Below, piece after piece: positions 1 through 8,543 of a DNA stretch of 64,000 nucleotides. This DNA comes from Thalassovita autumnalis (GTDB lineage Bacteria > Pseudomonadota > Alphaproteobacteria > Rhodobacterales > Rhodobacteraceae). Made by a program: the position numbers and the translations under genes. Every line of letters starts with the position of its first letter. The stretch's first letter is position 1. Below the pieces are notes generated by a model. The model was not told the DNA's origin, did no database searches, and saw nothing but the letters and a program-made list of their open reading frames with translations. The DNA is taken from contig NZ_CYSB01000004.1 in the NCBI RefSeq assembly GCF_001458255.1, positions 1 through 64,000 on the forward strand, given 5' to 3'.

Positions 1-163
1 GACATCTAGCAGGCACTCCATCACGCCGTCAGAGCGGGGACACCGGACGGATACGTTTCCTCCCATCCATGTGGTTTTAGTTTTGTGGCCACCTCCTTGT
101 TGACCACGGCCTGCGAGATTGCAGGTTGGAGGTCAGAAAACACGAGTCCAGCTTCTCTGTCAA

Positions 164-188
164 TTAGTTTGTAAACTTTACTAACTAA
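164..188. promoter_or_regulatory. ROK-family operator (near-perfect inverted repeat)
   Basis: Two 12-bp arms, TTAGTTTGTAAA (164-175) and TTTACTAACTAA (177-188), flank a single central C and are inverted repeats with one mismatch. The site sits immediately upstream of the ROK repressor gene. TTAGTT...AACTAA dyads are typical of ROK (XylR/NagC-type) operators, so autoregulation is likely. A divergent sugar-uptake operon to the left of the window could be controlled from the same site, but that is inference. Confidence 0.7.
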
Positions 189-239
189 AAGGTGACTGCT
201 ACCTTCCCTTTGCAAACAGAGGGAACTATTGTGCAGGGC

Positions 240-1439
240 ATGGACGGTGATATCATTCCAACTCAACGCGCAGGCGTGAACCAAAGCGGTTTGCGCGACC
301 ATAACGAACGCCTGATCCTTTCCGTCCTGCAACGCCACAGAACGGTGCCGGCGGCAGAGTTGGCGCGTCGTACGGGCCTTTCCAAACCCACCGTTTCCAC
401 TATCCTGCGCAACCTCGGAGAAGACGGGTTGGTACGACGCGGCGAACCGGTACGCGGCAAGGTAGGCAAACCATCCATTCCCATCGAGCTGAATCCGGAT
501 GGCGCCTATTCCATCGGCCTAAAGATCGGACGCCGTAGCGCGGATTTGTTGTTGCTGGATTTTGCAGGGACCGTGCGGGGGCAATTGCACACCTCCTATG
601 ATTACCCCATGCCCGATGCCGTATTTGGCTTCTTGGAACAGGGTATTTCGGACCTGCTTGGGAACCTTTCTCCTGCCCATCAAAAACGTGTCTGTGGCAT
701 TGGGATCGGCACCCCGTTCGAGCTTTGGAAATGGCACGACCTTTCCGGCCCGGCAGCTGAAAAGTTCCGTTCCTGGAAAGATGTGAACTTCACCCAAGAA
801 ACTGCCCGTTTCAGCGATCTGCCGGTCTATGTGGTCAATGATGCTACCGCTGCCTGTCATGCAGAACACCTCTATGGCCGCGGCAAGGAGTATCGCGACT
901 TCGCCTATTTCTACATCGGATCGTTCATTGGCGGGGGCATCGCCCTGAACGGTACTGTCTTCGAGGGCAACCAAGGCAATGCAGGCGCACTGGGCTCTAT
1001 GCGGACAACCGGCCCCTTGGGGGAAAGCCAGCAATTGATTGACACGGCCTCGCTGCATCTGCTTGAGGCCCGTCTGATCGAAGCAGGTCTTGACCCGGAT
1101 CTGATGTGGCAGAAACCTCAGGAGTGGAGCGGACTTTCCCGCTATGTCGCCCCATGGGTCGGCGAGACAGCGCAGGAGCTGGCCAAGGCGTCCCTGTCGA
1201 TCTGTTCGGTCATCGATTTCGAGGCCATCTTGGTCGATGGGGCTTTCCCGTCTGAAATCCGCGAAGAATTGGTCGAACGGATTCGTCGGTATTTGGTGAA
1301 CCAGGACAAACGTGGGCTGATCGCGCCAAGGGTTGAAACCGGAACCGTCGGAGAAAATGCTCGTGCAATCGGTGCTGCAAGCGGCCCGATCTTCGCTGAA
1401 TTTCTGCTCAACACCAATGCGGGATTGTCATCGATCTGA
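240..1439 (+). CDS. ROK family transcriptional repressor
   Basis: A predicted sugar-responsive DNA-binding repressor of about 399 residues. The N-terminus has a MarR-like winged helix (AELARRTGLSKPTVSTIL), and the rest is a ROK sugar-kinase-like fold with the glycine-rich stretch YIGSFIGGGIALNG. The zinc-binding Cys cluster of catalytic ROK kinases is not visible, as expected for a regulator. The start is uncertain: ATG at 240 is chosen, but an in-frame GTG at 192 immediately after the operator is possible and would add 16 residues. The inducer cannot be told from the sequence. The neighbour on the left is outside the window, so the regulated pathway is unknown. Confidence 0.85.
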   Translation: MDGDIIPTQRAGVNQSGLRDHNERLILSVLQRHRTVPAAELARRTGLSKPTVSTILRNLGEDGLVRRGEPVRGKVGKPSIPIELNPDGAYSIGLKIGRRSADLLLLDFAGTVRGQLHTSYDYPMPDAVFGFLEQGISDLLGNLSPAHQKRVCGIGIGTPFELWKWHDLSGPAAEKFRSWKDVNFTQETARFSDLPVYVVNDATAACHAEHLYGRGKEYRDFAYFYIGSFIGGGIALNGTVFEGNQGNAGALGSMRTTGPLGESQQLIDTASLHLLEARLIEAGLDPDLMWQKPQEWSGLSRYVAPWVGETAQELAKASLSICSVIDFEAILVDGAFPSEIREELVERIRRYLVNQDKRGLIAPRVETGTVGENARAIGAASGPIFAEFLLNTNAGLSSI

Positions 1440-2064
1440 CATACCCTTGCTGTTTCGCCACAGCAGACATTTGAGAGAATGCAGCGAACTCACACGTTGT
1501 CCAGATTAGCGACATTTGGGCCCCTCAATGAGTGCGCCCGCTTTGGGCTGGAAGCGTTTATATGGCACCCAGACCATAAACGACCGTATTGGTGTGGCAG
1601 CCAATGTCGCAATGAAAAAACTGGTGGCCGCCTTCAGCAACGGCCTAGACATCACAGGCGCAACATCGAGTGTGTCAGACGTTTGTGGATCGCCCTTACT
1701 TGGATCTCCAATCTGCGACAATAATTTGATATCCGCTGAGACAAGCGCGCTTGCGACAGTTTCAAGGCTGGCGTTCGTACTCGCACCGAAGGCAAATTCA
1801 CAGGTGGGGGTATCACTAGAGGTACCTCCGCCCCAGGTGTGAAAATTTCCATATTTTTTATTATAGATTTAACAACTTTTTTTGACTCCGTGTGGGGCAC
1901 CATTTTCCTGAAATTTCTGCCTCTTCAGGGTGTTGCTGACCGAGCAACCACTCAAACGCATATTGTTCTGTGGAGACGAACACGTCGGCCCAAACGCTCT
2001 CATGTATTCCCCCCTAGCCCCGCACAACTTGAAACGGAGGCAGCGGTAAATTACTGAAAATAAA
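1440..2064. other. Intergenic gap with no convincing gene
   Basis: This 625-bp stretch holds only short overlapping open frames on both strands (all under 110 codons) without recognisable domains or good ribosome binding sites. It includes an AT-rich tract around 1843-1890. It could be gene or mobile-element debris, but I see no terminal repeats or transposase motifs to support that. Confidence 0.4.
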
Positions 2065-2634
2065 TCACTTTCCCCAGGGACAAAGGGCTTCGACCTGAGA
2101 ACGTCCAAGTTTTTTCAACGTTTCGATGTTGTCTAGGTAGATCTTCTCAGGGTTTGCAACATGGGTGAGGATCCGCGCCATGTGATCCTGACGCAGCAGG
2201 TGTATCGTCGGATAGGGCGACCGATTGGTGAAGTGACTGAGATCCTCTGCAGCCACGCCCTCAAATTGATAGTGCGGATGAAAGGACGCCAGCTGCACGT
2301 GATCGGTCAGGTCCGCGTCCTCCAACAATTGCTGAAACCAATCGAGGAGGTCGAGGTAATCCTCAAACGCCTCCACACCCTGGGTGAACATGAGCAAGCT
2401 TGTGGCAACATCGTTTTCGTTGGCCCCAAGCAGGCGCTGCAATTCATCCAAAAAGAACTGCCTCAGCTCTGCATCAGCGGTGGCATCACAGACGGCATAA
2501 TGGACTTGGTTTCGGGCGATGACGCTCAAGGAAAACGGGCATAGGTTGAGCCCTACGACCATTTGATCAAGCCAAAGACGGGTGGTATTAACCACGTCTT
2601 GATGGGCTTTGGAGAGCGTCTCTGGGTCGAACAT
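2065..2634 (-). CDS. DUF1415 family protein
   Basis: A cytosolic protein of about 189 residues matching the DUF1415 family, with the characteristic N-terminal run TRLWLDQMVVGLNLCPFS and the FHPHYQFEG and NRSPYPTIHLLR segments. The biochemical role of the family is not established. The ATG at 2634 (MFDPETLSKAH) is preferred over an upstream frame-open start at 2715, because the extra 27 residues are not like the family. It stands alone, 114 bp downstream of the MFS gene's stop and on the same strand, and no obvious functional link to its neighbours is visible. Confidence 0.8.
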   Translation of the reverse strand: MFDPETLSKAHQDVVNTTRLWLDQMVVGLNLCPFSLSVIARNQVHYAVCDATADAELRQFFLDELQRLLGANENDVATSLLMFTQGVEAFEDYLDLLDWFQQLLEDADLTDHVQLASFHPHYQFEGVAAEDLSHFTNRSPYPTIHLLRQDHMARILTHVANPEKIYLDNIETLKKLGRSQVEALCPWGK

Positions 2635-2748
2635 AGTGATGCAACGGGTCCTTTCCTGCTGGGCCCGCTTAAACCACGGTTCCCCGGCAATTCCAAACTG
2701 TTCGCCCCCTCTCAACGGTCCGGTTAGAGTGCCATCGAGAAGATAGTT

Positions 2749-3981
2749 TCAGCCCCTGTCGGGCAGGTAGCGATCTTCAACGGTATCATGGCGCCGTTTT
2801 CTGGGGTCAGGGATCATGACAAAGGTCGCAATCGCAAGGCTCAGGCAGGCCGCCATAACCGCAAAGGACCACCAGCCGCCGAAGCTCTGCGTGAGCCAGG
2901 CAAAGACAAATGGCGCCGAAGCGTTCAGTCCCAGTGTGATGACGGAGATCCAGCCCAGCCGCGCGCCGTAGCCTTTGGCGCCGAACAGGGCCAAGGGCAG
3001 CGTGCCCCGTGCAATGGTTTTGATCCCGTCGCCCATGCCATAAAGCGCTGCGGCGATCATCAGGCCCGTCAGGGTGAACCCCAGCGTCAAAAGGGTTACA
3101 AATCCTGCCAGCATCAGCCCGAGGCTCAAGGCATAGGTCACCAGCGGATACATATTGCGGCTGACCAGCATTTCGAAAAAGCGGCCAACGGTTTTAAAAG
3201 GGCCAATCACAGCGCCGGCGAGCGCCGCGTATGCTGCCGTGTGTCCAAGATCCTGCACATTCGTCACCCAGAGGGTCATGACCGCCCCCATGAGGTAACC
3301 GCCAAAGATGAAGGACACCACCATCCACAACATGCCACGCTTGCGATCCGCCCCTTGCAGTTCGGGCCAGTCGTTGGTTGCGGCGTGACTGGCCTCGCTG
3401 TGGTCTTTCAGCGGATGTGACAAGCTAACCGCATGCACAGGGACGCAGATGATCAACAGCAGCCCACCCAGGATGATCCAGGTGGTCTGCCAGCCCTGCG
3501 CGTTGAACAGCCACAGCGTAAACGGCCAATAGATGGTCGAGGCGACACCCCCGAACAGCGTGATCACTGAAATGGACTTCTGTGCTGGCAGATTGAGATC
3601 CAGGCGGGCCACGCTGGCAAAAGCCACGTTGTACAGCACCAGCATCCCTGCGGCCTCGGCGCAGAGAATGGCAACAAACAGCCCGTATGCGTTGGTGACA
3701 AGGCTCAGCGACATCACCGCAAGCCCCGCAAGGAGTGAGCCGATGGTCATGACCCAGCGGCCGCCGAACCTGTCGACCAACATGCCAGATAGCGGGGCAA
3801 CCACACCGCCAAAGAACAGACCAAGCGAGAGGATGCCGAACGCCGTTGAGAGCGACAAACCCAGATCTTGGGCCATATGCGGCAGCAGCACCGCATAGGT
3901 ATACATCAAGGTGCCGTAGCCCACGATCTGGGTCAGGCCCAGACCAACCGCCGGCAGGTAGTCAGGGTTCCACCTGATCAT
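2749..3981 (-). CDS. MFS transporter, last gene of the PhnDCE-like/methyltransferase operon
   Basis: A 410-residue major facilitator with about 12 hydrophobic segments and the loop motif DRFGGRW between helices 2 and 3. The start at 3981 is chosen because its ATG overlaps the TGA of the upstream PhnM-like gene (ATGA), which means translational coupling and puts it in the same operon. The longer frame to 4059 reads into the coding region of that gene. The substrate is unknown. From context it may export or take up a product or intermediate of the PhnM-like pathway, which is inference. Confidence 0.85.
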   Translation of the reverse strand: MIRWNPDYLPAVGLGLTQIVGYGTLMYTYAVLLPHMAQDLGLSLSTAFGILSLGLFFGGVVAPLSGMLVDRFGGRWVMTIGSLLAGLAVMSLSLVTNAYGLFVAILCAEAAGMLVLYNVAFASVARLDLNLPAQKSISVITLFGGVASTIYWPFTLWLFNAQGWQTTWIILGGLLLIICVPVHAVSLSHPLKDHSEASHAATNDWPELQGADRKRGMLWMVVSFIFGGYLMGAVMTLWVTNVQDLGHTAAYAALAGAVIGPFKTVGRFFEMLVSRNMYPLVTYALSLGLMLAGFVTLLTLGFTLTGLMIAAALYGMGDGIKTIARGTLPLALFGAKGYGARLGWISVITLGLNASAPFVFAWLTQSFGGWWSFAVMAACLSLAIATFVMIPDPRKRRHDTVEDRYLPDRG

Positions 3982-5189
3982 CCAGCAGGCCGGCCCTGAT
4001 AGGCGCAGCGCCCTGCAACCCATGTGCCCAGGATCGCCGGGGCCTGCCCTTCGGGCCAATCCACCAGCACCAGATCCGCACGTTTGCCCTTCTCAATGTC
4101 CCCGCGATCACCAAGCCCCATCGCCTGTGCAGGCCCTGAGGAGACAAGACGCCACAGGTCATCACGCGGCGCACGTTTTTCCGCATCCAGCCGCGCAACG
4201 GCAGACAGCATGGCCGGATAGAAATAATCAGAGGCCAAAACATCGCACAGCCCGGCTTCGACCATGTCCCCTGCCCCAAGTGATCCGATATGGCTGCCCC
4301 CGCGGGCCGCATTGGGTGAGCCGAAGACGATCAAGTCACCGTTTGCCCGCGCGGCCTCTGCCGCTTCCAGAACCATTGGAAACTCGGCGACCTGCGCCCC
4401 CAAGCCACGGAAATAGCTGCGGGTTTCGGCGCGGGTGTCGTCATGCGACAACATCGGCGCCCCGGCAGCGCGCCCCAGTGCCGCGATATCCGCAATCTTG
4501 TTGGGCACATCACCGCGCCGTTCCCAAACCTTTCCAAGCTGGGCAATATAGTCATCCTCAGACAGGCCCGCGCGTTTTGCTTTGGACGCAGTGCGCTGTT
4601 TCATCCGGGCATCATCCAGCGAGGCGATGGAGAAATCCGGCGACAGCTCAAAGGGGCGTTCCTGAATTGGCACGTCATAGGCGCGCATCGTCATCGAGGT
4701 GTGGTCGTTGAAGGCGATCGACGGGGTCAGCGGACCTGCCAGCGCCCATTCGATGGTGTCCAGTGCCTCAAAGGCGAAGGTTTCCCAGCGCAGCTGCACC
4801 CGGTTTTCGACCAGAAGCCGCGGCGCCAGAGTTTGCATGGCCTGCATCAGGTCCTTGCCGCGAGCCACATCGCGCAGACCCGGTTCCCAGCCCAGCGTGA
4901 TGGCGTGATAGGCTGTTGCAATCCCGTTTGCCGCCAGCTGTCTATCGGTGTCGATCACGGCAGCGTCTGTTGGAAAAAACACGCCGGGGCGCGGCATCAG
5001 TTGCCGCTCAAAGGCGTCGCCATGCACATCGATCAAAGCGGGGGCAAGGATCTTGCCTGTTGCGTCGATCTCGTCGCCATGCACGGGGCCGCCGATCTCA
5101 ACAATGTGGCCGTCGCTGATGGTTACTGTGGTGTCTTCGATGCTGCCGGGCAGATACACCTCTGCGCCAACAAAAGTACAAGTCGTCAT
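3978..5189 (-). CDS. PhnM-like amidohydrolase (second paralogue in the window)
   Basis: A 403-residue metal-dependent amidohydrolase related to alpha-D-ribose 1-methylphosphonate 5-triphosphate diphosphatase. It has the metal-binding DVHGD segment near residue 65, followed by the PhnM-like stretch RPGVFFPTDAAV, then SHDDTRAE and the LASDYFYPAML region. The true PhnM is at 18864-20060, and this copy is clearly divergent from it. Its ATG at 5189 shares one base with the TAA of the methyltransferase (TAATG), and its stop overlaps the MFS start. It sits in an operon that contains a PhnDCE-like importer but no PhnGHIJ, so its substrate is probably not the standard C-P lyase intermediate. That last point is inference. 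Confidence 0.8.
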   Translation of the reverse strand: MTTCTFVGAEVYLPGSIEDTTVTISDGHIVEIGGPVHGDEIDATGKILAPALIDVHGDAFERQLMPRPGVFFPTDAAVIDTDRQLAANGIATAYHAITLGWEPGLRDVARGKDLMQAMQTLAPRLLVENRVQLRWETFAFEALDTIEWALAGPLTPSIAFNDHTSMTMRAYDVPIQERPFELSPDFSIASLDDARMKQRTASKAKRAGLSEDDYIAQLGKVWERRGDVPNKIADIAALGRAAGAPMLSHDDTRAETRSYFRGLGAQVAEFPMVLEAAEAARANGDLIVFGSPNAARGGSHIGSLGAGDMVEAGLCDVLASDYFYPAMLSAVARLDAEKRAPRDDLWRLVSSGPAQAMGLGDRGDIEKGKRADLVLVDWPEGQAPAILGTWVAGRCAYQGRPAG

Positions 5190-5839
5190 TAGGAGAGGCG
5201 CTCCATCTTCAGGTGCCAATGGTAGGATCCGGGTTTGTCGTGCTCACGGTCTTCAAGCCAGAGCGTTTCAAATCCGGTAAACAACGCCAGCAGTTCAGCG
5301 GCGTTACAGAAATAGTGTGGGTGGATCTTATCTGTGCCGGGCGCGTCAAAGACCCAGGCGTTTCGGCTGATTTCGCGGCCCGGGTATTTTGCCTGTTCAA
5401 ATGGCAAGCGCCGCTTTGACAGCATAGTGCCCAGAAACGTGCCGCCCGGTTTCAGAACCCGGCGGATTTCATTGATGGTGTTCAGCAGGATCGTTTCATC
5501 ACCATGATAGATCACATTCCAGCTGAGCAGGTGATCAAAGCTGCGATCCTCAAACGGCAGTTGGTCCATTCGGCCCAGAACGGTGGCAACCTCCGCCCCC
5601 GTCGCGTCAATTGCAGATAGGCCTTCGGGTGCGGCGTCCAGGGCTGTGACCTGATGCCCCTTTGCGGCCAGCGCCAGGGCGTGACGCCCCACACCCGCGC
5701 CCAGATCCAGAACACAGGAACCCGATTCAAACTCAGCCGCCCAACGCATCACGTCAGCTTCAGGGCGCAACCATTTACTATCGTCCTCAATCCCAGCCCA
5801 TTGGTCATTCCAATGCTGGTCTGCGGTATCTGCTTTCAT
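5189..5839 (-). CDS. Class I SAM-dependent methyltransferase
   Basis: A 216-residue Methyltransf_11/25-type enzyme. Motif I is visible as VLDLGAGVGRHALALA at about residue 42, followed by an acidic motif II (VTALDAAP) and LKPGGTFLG as the post-III motif. It is cytosolic with no membrane segments. It overlaps the upstream PhnE-like gene by four bases (ATGA) and the downstream PhnM-like gene by one base, so it is an integral operon member. The methyl acceptor is unknown. The context suggests a phosphonate, a phosphate ester or a related small molecule. Confidence 0.85.
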   Translation of the reverse strand: MKADTADQHWNDQWAGIEDDSKWLRPEADVMRWAAEFESGSCVLDLGAGVGRHALALAAKGHQVTALDAAPEGLSAIDATGAEVATVLGRMDQLPFEDRSFDHLLSWNVIYHGDETILLNTINEIRRVLKPGGTFLGTMLSKRRLPFEQAKYPGREISRNAWVFDAPGTDKIHPHYFCNAAELLALFTGFETLWLEDREHDKPGSYHWHLKMERLS

Positions 5840-6642
5840 CGTTGTTCCCCAATGATCTTCTTGCGCGCCCAGGTGCTCAGCGCTTCGATAAGAATAACCA
5901 CAACAGCTATCATCAAGATGACAGTCATGGCCGTTGGATAGTCAAACAGATCGAACCCCACCTTCAGCTCAATCCCGATACCGCCAGCGCCCACCAGCCC
6001 AAGGATGGTTGAGGAGCGGACGGCCTTTTCCAGTGCAAATAGCGATGTCGAAACAAAGGCCGGGGCCGAGGCAGGCAGGGTTGCGCAGGCGGCGATGTCC
6101 AACTTGCGCGCGCCGGTTGCGGTCAGGGCCTCGGCGGAGCCTTTGTCAACGGCTTCCATGTCGTCTGCGAAAAAGCGGCCACAAAACCCGATCGTATCGA
6201 TCATAATCGCCAGAACCCCGGCAAAGGGACCAAGCCCGACGGCGACCACAAAAACCAGTGCCCAAGCAATGTCGGGCACCGCGCGGATAAAACTCAGCGC
6301 GGTGCGGGTCACCGTGCTGGTGATGCGCCCCACAACAAGCCCCTGCGCGGCCAGCAGCGCCACAGGCAGGGACAGGATCACGCCAATTGCAGCGCCCGCA
6401 AAGGCGATTTGCAGGGTTTCCACCATTTTCCAGCTCAGACGTTCCAGAACCTTTGGATCCAGGTTTGGCGGAAAGGCGCGGGAGGCAAAATCAGCAAACC
6501 GTGGCGGCGACGACAGGACCTTCTCCAGCGAAAATCCTGCACCGTTCAGGGCCCAGAAAAACAGGAGGATGCCTGATGCATAGCCCAGAAAGGACAGGGC
6601 TGACGGGCGTTGATAACGGGCGGGGAGTGATAGGTCAGTCAT
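5836..6642 (-). CDS. PhnE-like ABC transporter permease
   Basis: A 268-residue inner-membrane permease with several hydrophobic segments and a PhnE-type BPD_transp_1 domain. The EAA-like cytoplasmic loop reads EALTATGARKLDIAACATLP, and GLVGAGGIGIEL follows, as in PhnE proteins. It pairs with the ATPase at 6635-7465, overlapping it by 8 bp, and with the binding protein at 7458-8327. Together they form a complete one-permease importer, whereas the true phn locus at 15-18.7 kb has two permeases. Confidence 0.85.
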   Translation of the reverse strand: MTDLSLPARYQRPSALSFLGYASGILLFFWALNGAGFSLEKVLSSPPRFADFASRAFPPNLDPKVLERLSWKMVETLQIAFAGAAIGVILSLPVALLAAQGLVVGRITSTVTRTALSFIRAVPDIAWALVFVVAVGLGPFAGVLAIMIDTIGFCGRFFADDMEAVDKGSAEALTATGARKLDIAACATLPASAPAFVSTSLFALEKAVRSSTILGLVGAGGIGIELKVGFDLFDYPTAMTVILMIAVVVILIEALSTWARKKIIGEQR

Positions 6643-7465
6643 AAAGACCTCTTAGGTCGGACGCAGCTAGCGAGGCTGCGGTGGCGTCAAGTTTCAGGCG
6701 GCCCTCAGCAAGGCCAAGAACCCGATCGCCATAGGTCAAAGCATGATCGATGTGGTGTGAGGTAAAGACGACGGTCACCCCCTCACTGCGCACCAGATCA
6801 AAGAACATCGCCATAATCTCCTCACCCGCCGAGGGGTCGAGTGAGGCGCAGGGTTCGTCGGCAATCAACAGGCGCGGACGTGCGACCAAAGCACGGGCAA
6901 TGGCCACACGCTGGGACTGCCCGCCAGACAGGCGATCGGCGCGACGGCTGGCCAGATGGGCCAGGCCCACCTTGTCCAGAGCCTCCATCGCGGCCAACCG
7001 GGCCTGCGCTGGCGCGAAGCTTTGCGACCAGTAGCGCGGCCCGCTGTGTTGCCCCAGAAAACCGTGGATCACATTTGTCAGAACGGACAGGCGTGGGACA
7101 AGGTTATGTTTCTGCGCAACCAAACCCGTCTGCGCCCGCAATGTGCGCAGGCCAGCCCGGTTGGCCGATGCAATGTCATGGTCCAGCAGCTGGACAGATC
7201 CCGCATCAAACGGGATCAACCCCAGCAGACAGCGCAACAGGGTGGATTTTCCGGTGCCATTCCCCCCGACAAGTGCCACCGCTTCGCCCCGAACCAGCCG
7301 GAAGCTGACGTCCTTGAAGATTTCGTTTTGGCCAAAGGACTTGGTGAGGCCACTCGCTGTGACATCATGGTCCTGCAACGCGTGAAAGGTCGGGGCGCTG
7401 GTATGCGCCCCGGCCTGATCCACCCCTTTTGACAGCGGTGGCGTGGCTGTCCGAAGATCAGTCAC
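6635..7465 (-). CDS. PhnC-like ABC transporter ATP-binding protein
   Basis: An ABC ATPase with Walker A GGNGTGKST, signature LSGGQSQRVAIARAL, Walker B LLIADEPCASLD and a switch histidine region (TSHHIDHAL). The most plausible start is the GTG at 7465, which overlaps the stop of the PhnD-like gene and gives 277 residues. The upstream ATG at 7582 lies deep inside that gene and is unlikely. It energises the adjacent PhnE-like permease. The N-terminal 40 or so residues before the ATPase domain are not family-like. Confidence 0.82.
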   Translation of the reverse strand: MTDLRTATPPLSKGVDQAGAHTSAPTFHALQDHDVTASGLTKSFGQNEIFKDVSFRLVRGEAVALVGGNGTGKSTLLRCLLGLIPFDAGSVQLLDHDIASANRAGLRTLRAQTGLVAQKHNLVPRLSVLTNVIHGFLGQHSGPRYWSQSFAPAQARLAAMEALDKVGLAHLASRRADRLSGGQSQRVAIARALVARPRLLIADEPCASLDPSAGEEIMAMFFDLVRSEGVTVVFTSHHIDHALTYGDRVLGLAEGRLKLDATAASLAASDLRGLYD

Positions 7466-8327
7466 CGATAAAGTTGTCAAACTGCGGGAAGCCCGCGTTG
7501 GAATACATCGAGCGCACGTAGTCGTAAGCGCTGTCCTCGATGGCAACCAGATCCATGCCGACATATTTGTCGTTTTCTTCATGGGCGGTGATCCCTGCGA
7601 TCACGGCGTCTTTGTTTTCCAGGATCGCGGTTTTGACCTCTTCGGCCTTCTCGGCGGGCACATGGGCGCCGACCATGATCATGTCGTTTGGCAGATCACC
7701 AGACCGCGCCAGCATCTTGAAGAAACCATAAGGCAGATCGGTTTCCTTGTTACGCACATTCAACCACGAACCGGCATTTGAACCCAGCGCGTCCACATCA
7801 CCCGCTTTCAGCGCTTCATGTGCAATGTTGCGCGAAGTGTGGGTTTTCTCGATGTCATTGATCGGATCCAGACCGTAATCTGCCAGCACCTGCATCGGGC
7901 ACAGCATGTTCGAGGTTGATCCGATGTCACCGAAGGCAACCTTTTTGCCTTTCAGGTCCGCAACGGTGTTGATGCCGCTGTAGGCACGCACAACGATTGC
8001 ACAGTGGTAATCAGGACGACCAAGACCGATCAGCGGTGTGGCTTGGGTCAGCTTGTTGATCACGACATATTCGGCTGGACCGGAGACAACGAAATCCACG
8101 GTCTTGGCGCGCAGCGCTTCGGCGGCTGCCGTGCGCGAGTTCACGGCAAAGAATTCAAAGCTTTCGCCGGTAGCCGTTTCCAGCGCTTCTTTGAACGGAC
8201 CCCATTCCAGCTGAAGACGCTCCATGCCTTCAACATCGGTGACAGCCAGTTTCCAGGTATCAGCCGCAACTGCAAAGGCAGAGGCCGCCGCAAGGCCAAG
8301 GCCCAGTACAACAGATTTGAGTTTCAT
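7458..8327 (-). CDS. PhnD-like phosph(on)ate ABC substrate-binding protein
   Basis: A 289-residue periplasmic binding protein with a clear signal peptide (MKLKSVVLGLGLAAASAFA, cleavage near AVAA-DT). PhnD-like ligand features are kept: the GDIGSTS helix-start motif, which binds the phosphonyl group in PhnD, and the AHEALKAGDVDA segment. The ATG at 8327 is preferred because GGAGG lies just upstream and the signal peptide starts there. A PhnF-type operator lies 18 bp upstream. It is the first gene of the operon. The ligand is probably a phosphonate or organophosphate but not necessarily the same as for PhnD at 16965-17885. Confidence 0.85.
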   Translation of the reverse strand: MKLKSVVLGLGLAAASAFAVAADTWKLAVTDVEGMERLQLEWGPFKEALETATGESFEFFAVNSRTAAAEALRAKTVDFVVSGPAEYVVINKLTQATPLIGLGRPDYHCAIVVRAYSGINTVADLKGKKVAFGDIGSTSNMLCPMQVLADYGLDPINDIEKTHTSRNIAHEALKAGDVDALGSNAGSWLNVRNKETDLPYGFFKMLARSGDLPNDMIMVGAHVPAEKAEEVKTAILENKDAVIAGITAHEENDKYVGMDLVAIEDSAYDYVRSMYSNAGFPQFDNFIGD

Positions 8328-8344
8328 TGTTTCCTCCAGATGAA

Positions 8345-8360
8345 ATTCATCCGAATGATT
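8345..8360. promoter_or_regulatory. Putative PhnF operator of the PhnDCE-like operon
   Basis: The sequence ATTCATCCGAATGATT matches the perfect palindrome at phnF (25192-25207) at 14 of 16 positions. It lies 18 bp upstream of the PhnD-like start codon, almost the same spacing as the phnC operator (18741-18756 before the start at 18722). This suggests that the PhnF repressor also controls this operon. Confidence 0.6.
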
Positions 8361-8492
8361 TCGAGGGAACACAAAACTCAAGTGACCCAAGTGCGAAGCT
8401 TTGATGAAATTACTTTGCTCACCAATGGCGGAGCTGGCTTGAGGTAACAGACACCACCGCCCCCCATGGGAGTCAGGCCGAAGGTAATGAAG

Positions 8493-8527
8493 GTTTCATA
8501 TGACCGTCACGTAGCTTTCATATGAAA
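8493..8527 (+). promoter_or_regulatory. Tandem Pho-box-like repeats and/or DeoR operator before the ugp-like operon
   Basis: Three 7-mers, GTTTCAT (8493-8499), CCGTCAC (8504-8510) and CTTTCAT (8515-8521), are separated by 4 bp each. This is the 11-bp periodicity of PhoB boxes (CTGTCAY-N4-CTGTCAY). The second TTTCATATGA also forms the perfect palindrome TTTCATATGAAA (8516-8527), and TTTCATATGA recurs exactly 22 bp upstream, so a DeoR operator reading is also possible. The site is just upstream of the deoR-type gene at 8544. Confidence 0.55.
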
Positions 8528-8543
8528 CACCCATGCATCCCGC

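Noticed and set aside
21-338. Minus-strand open frame of 105 codons at the left edge
   Set aside because: It crosses the ROK operator and the start of the ROK gene and has no recognisable features.
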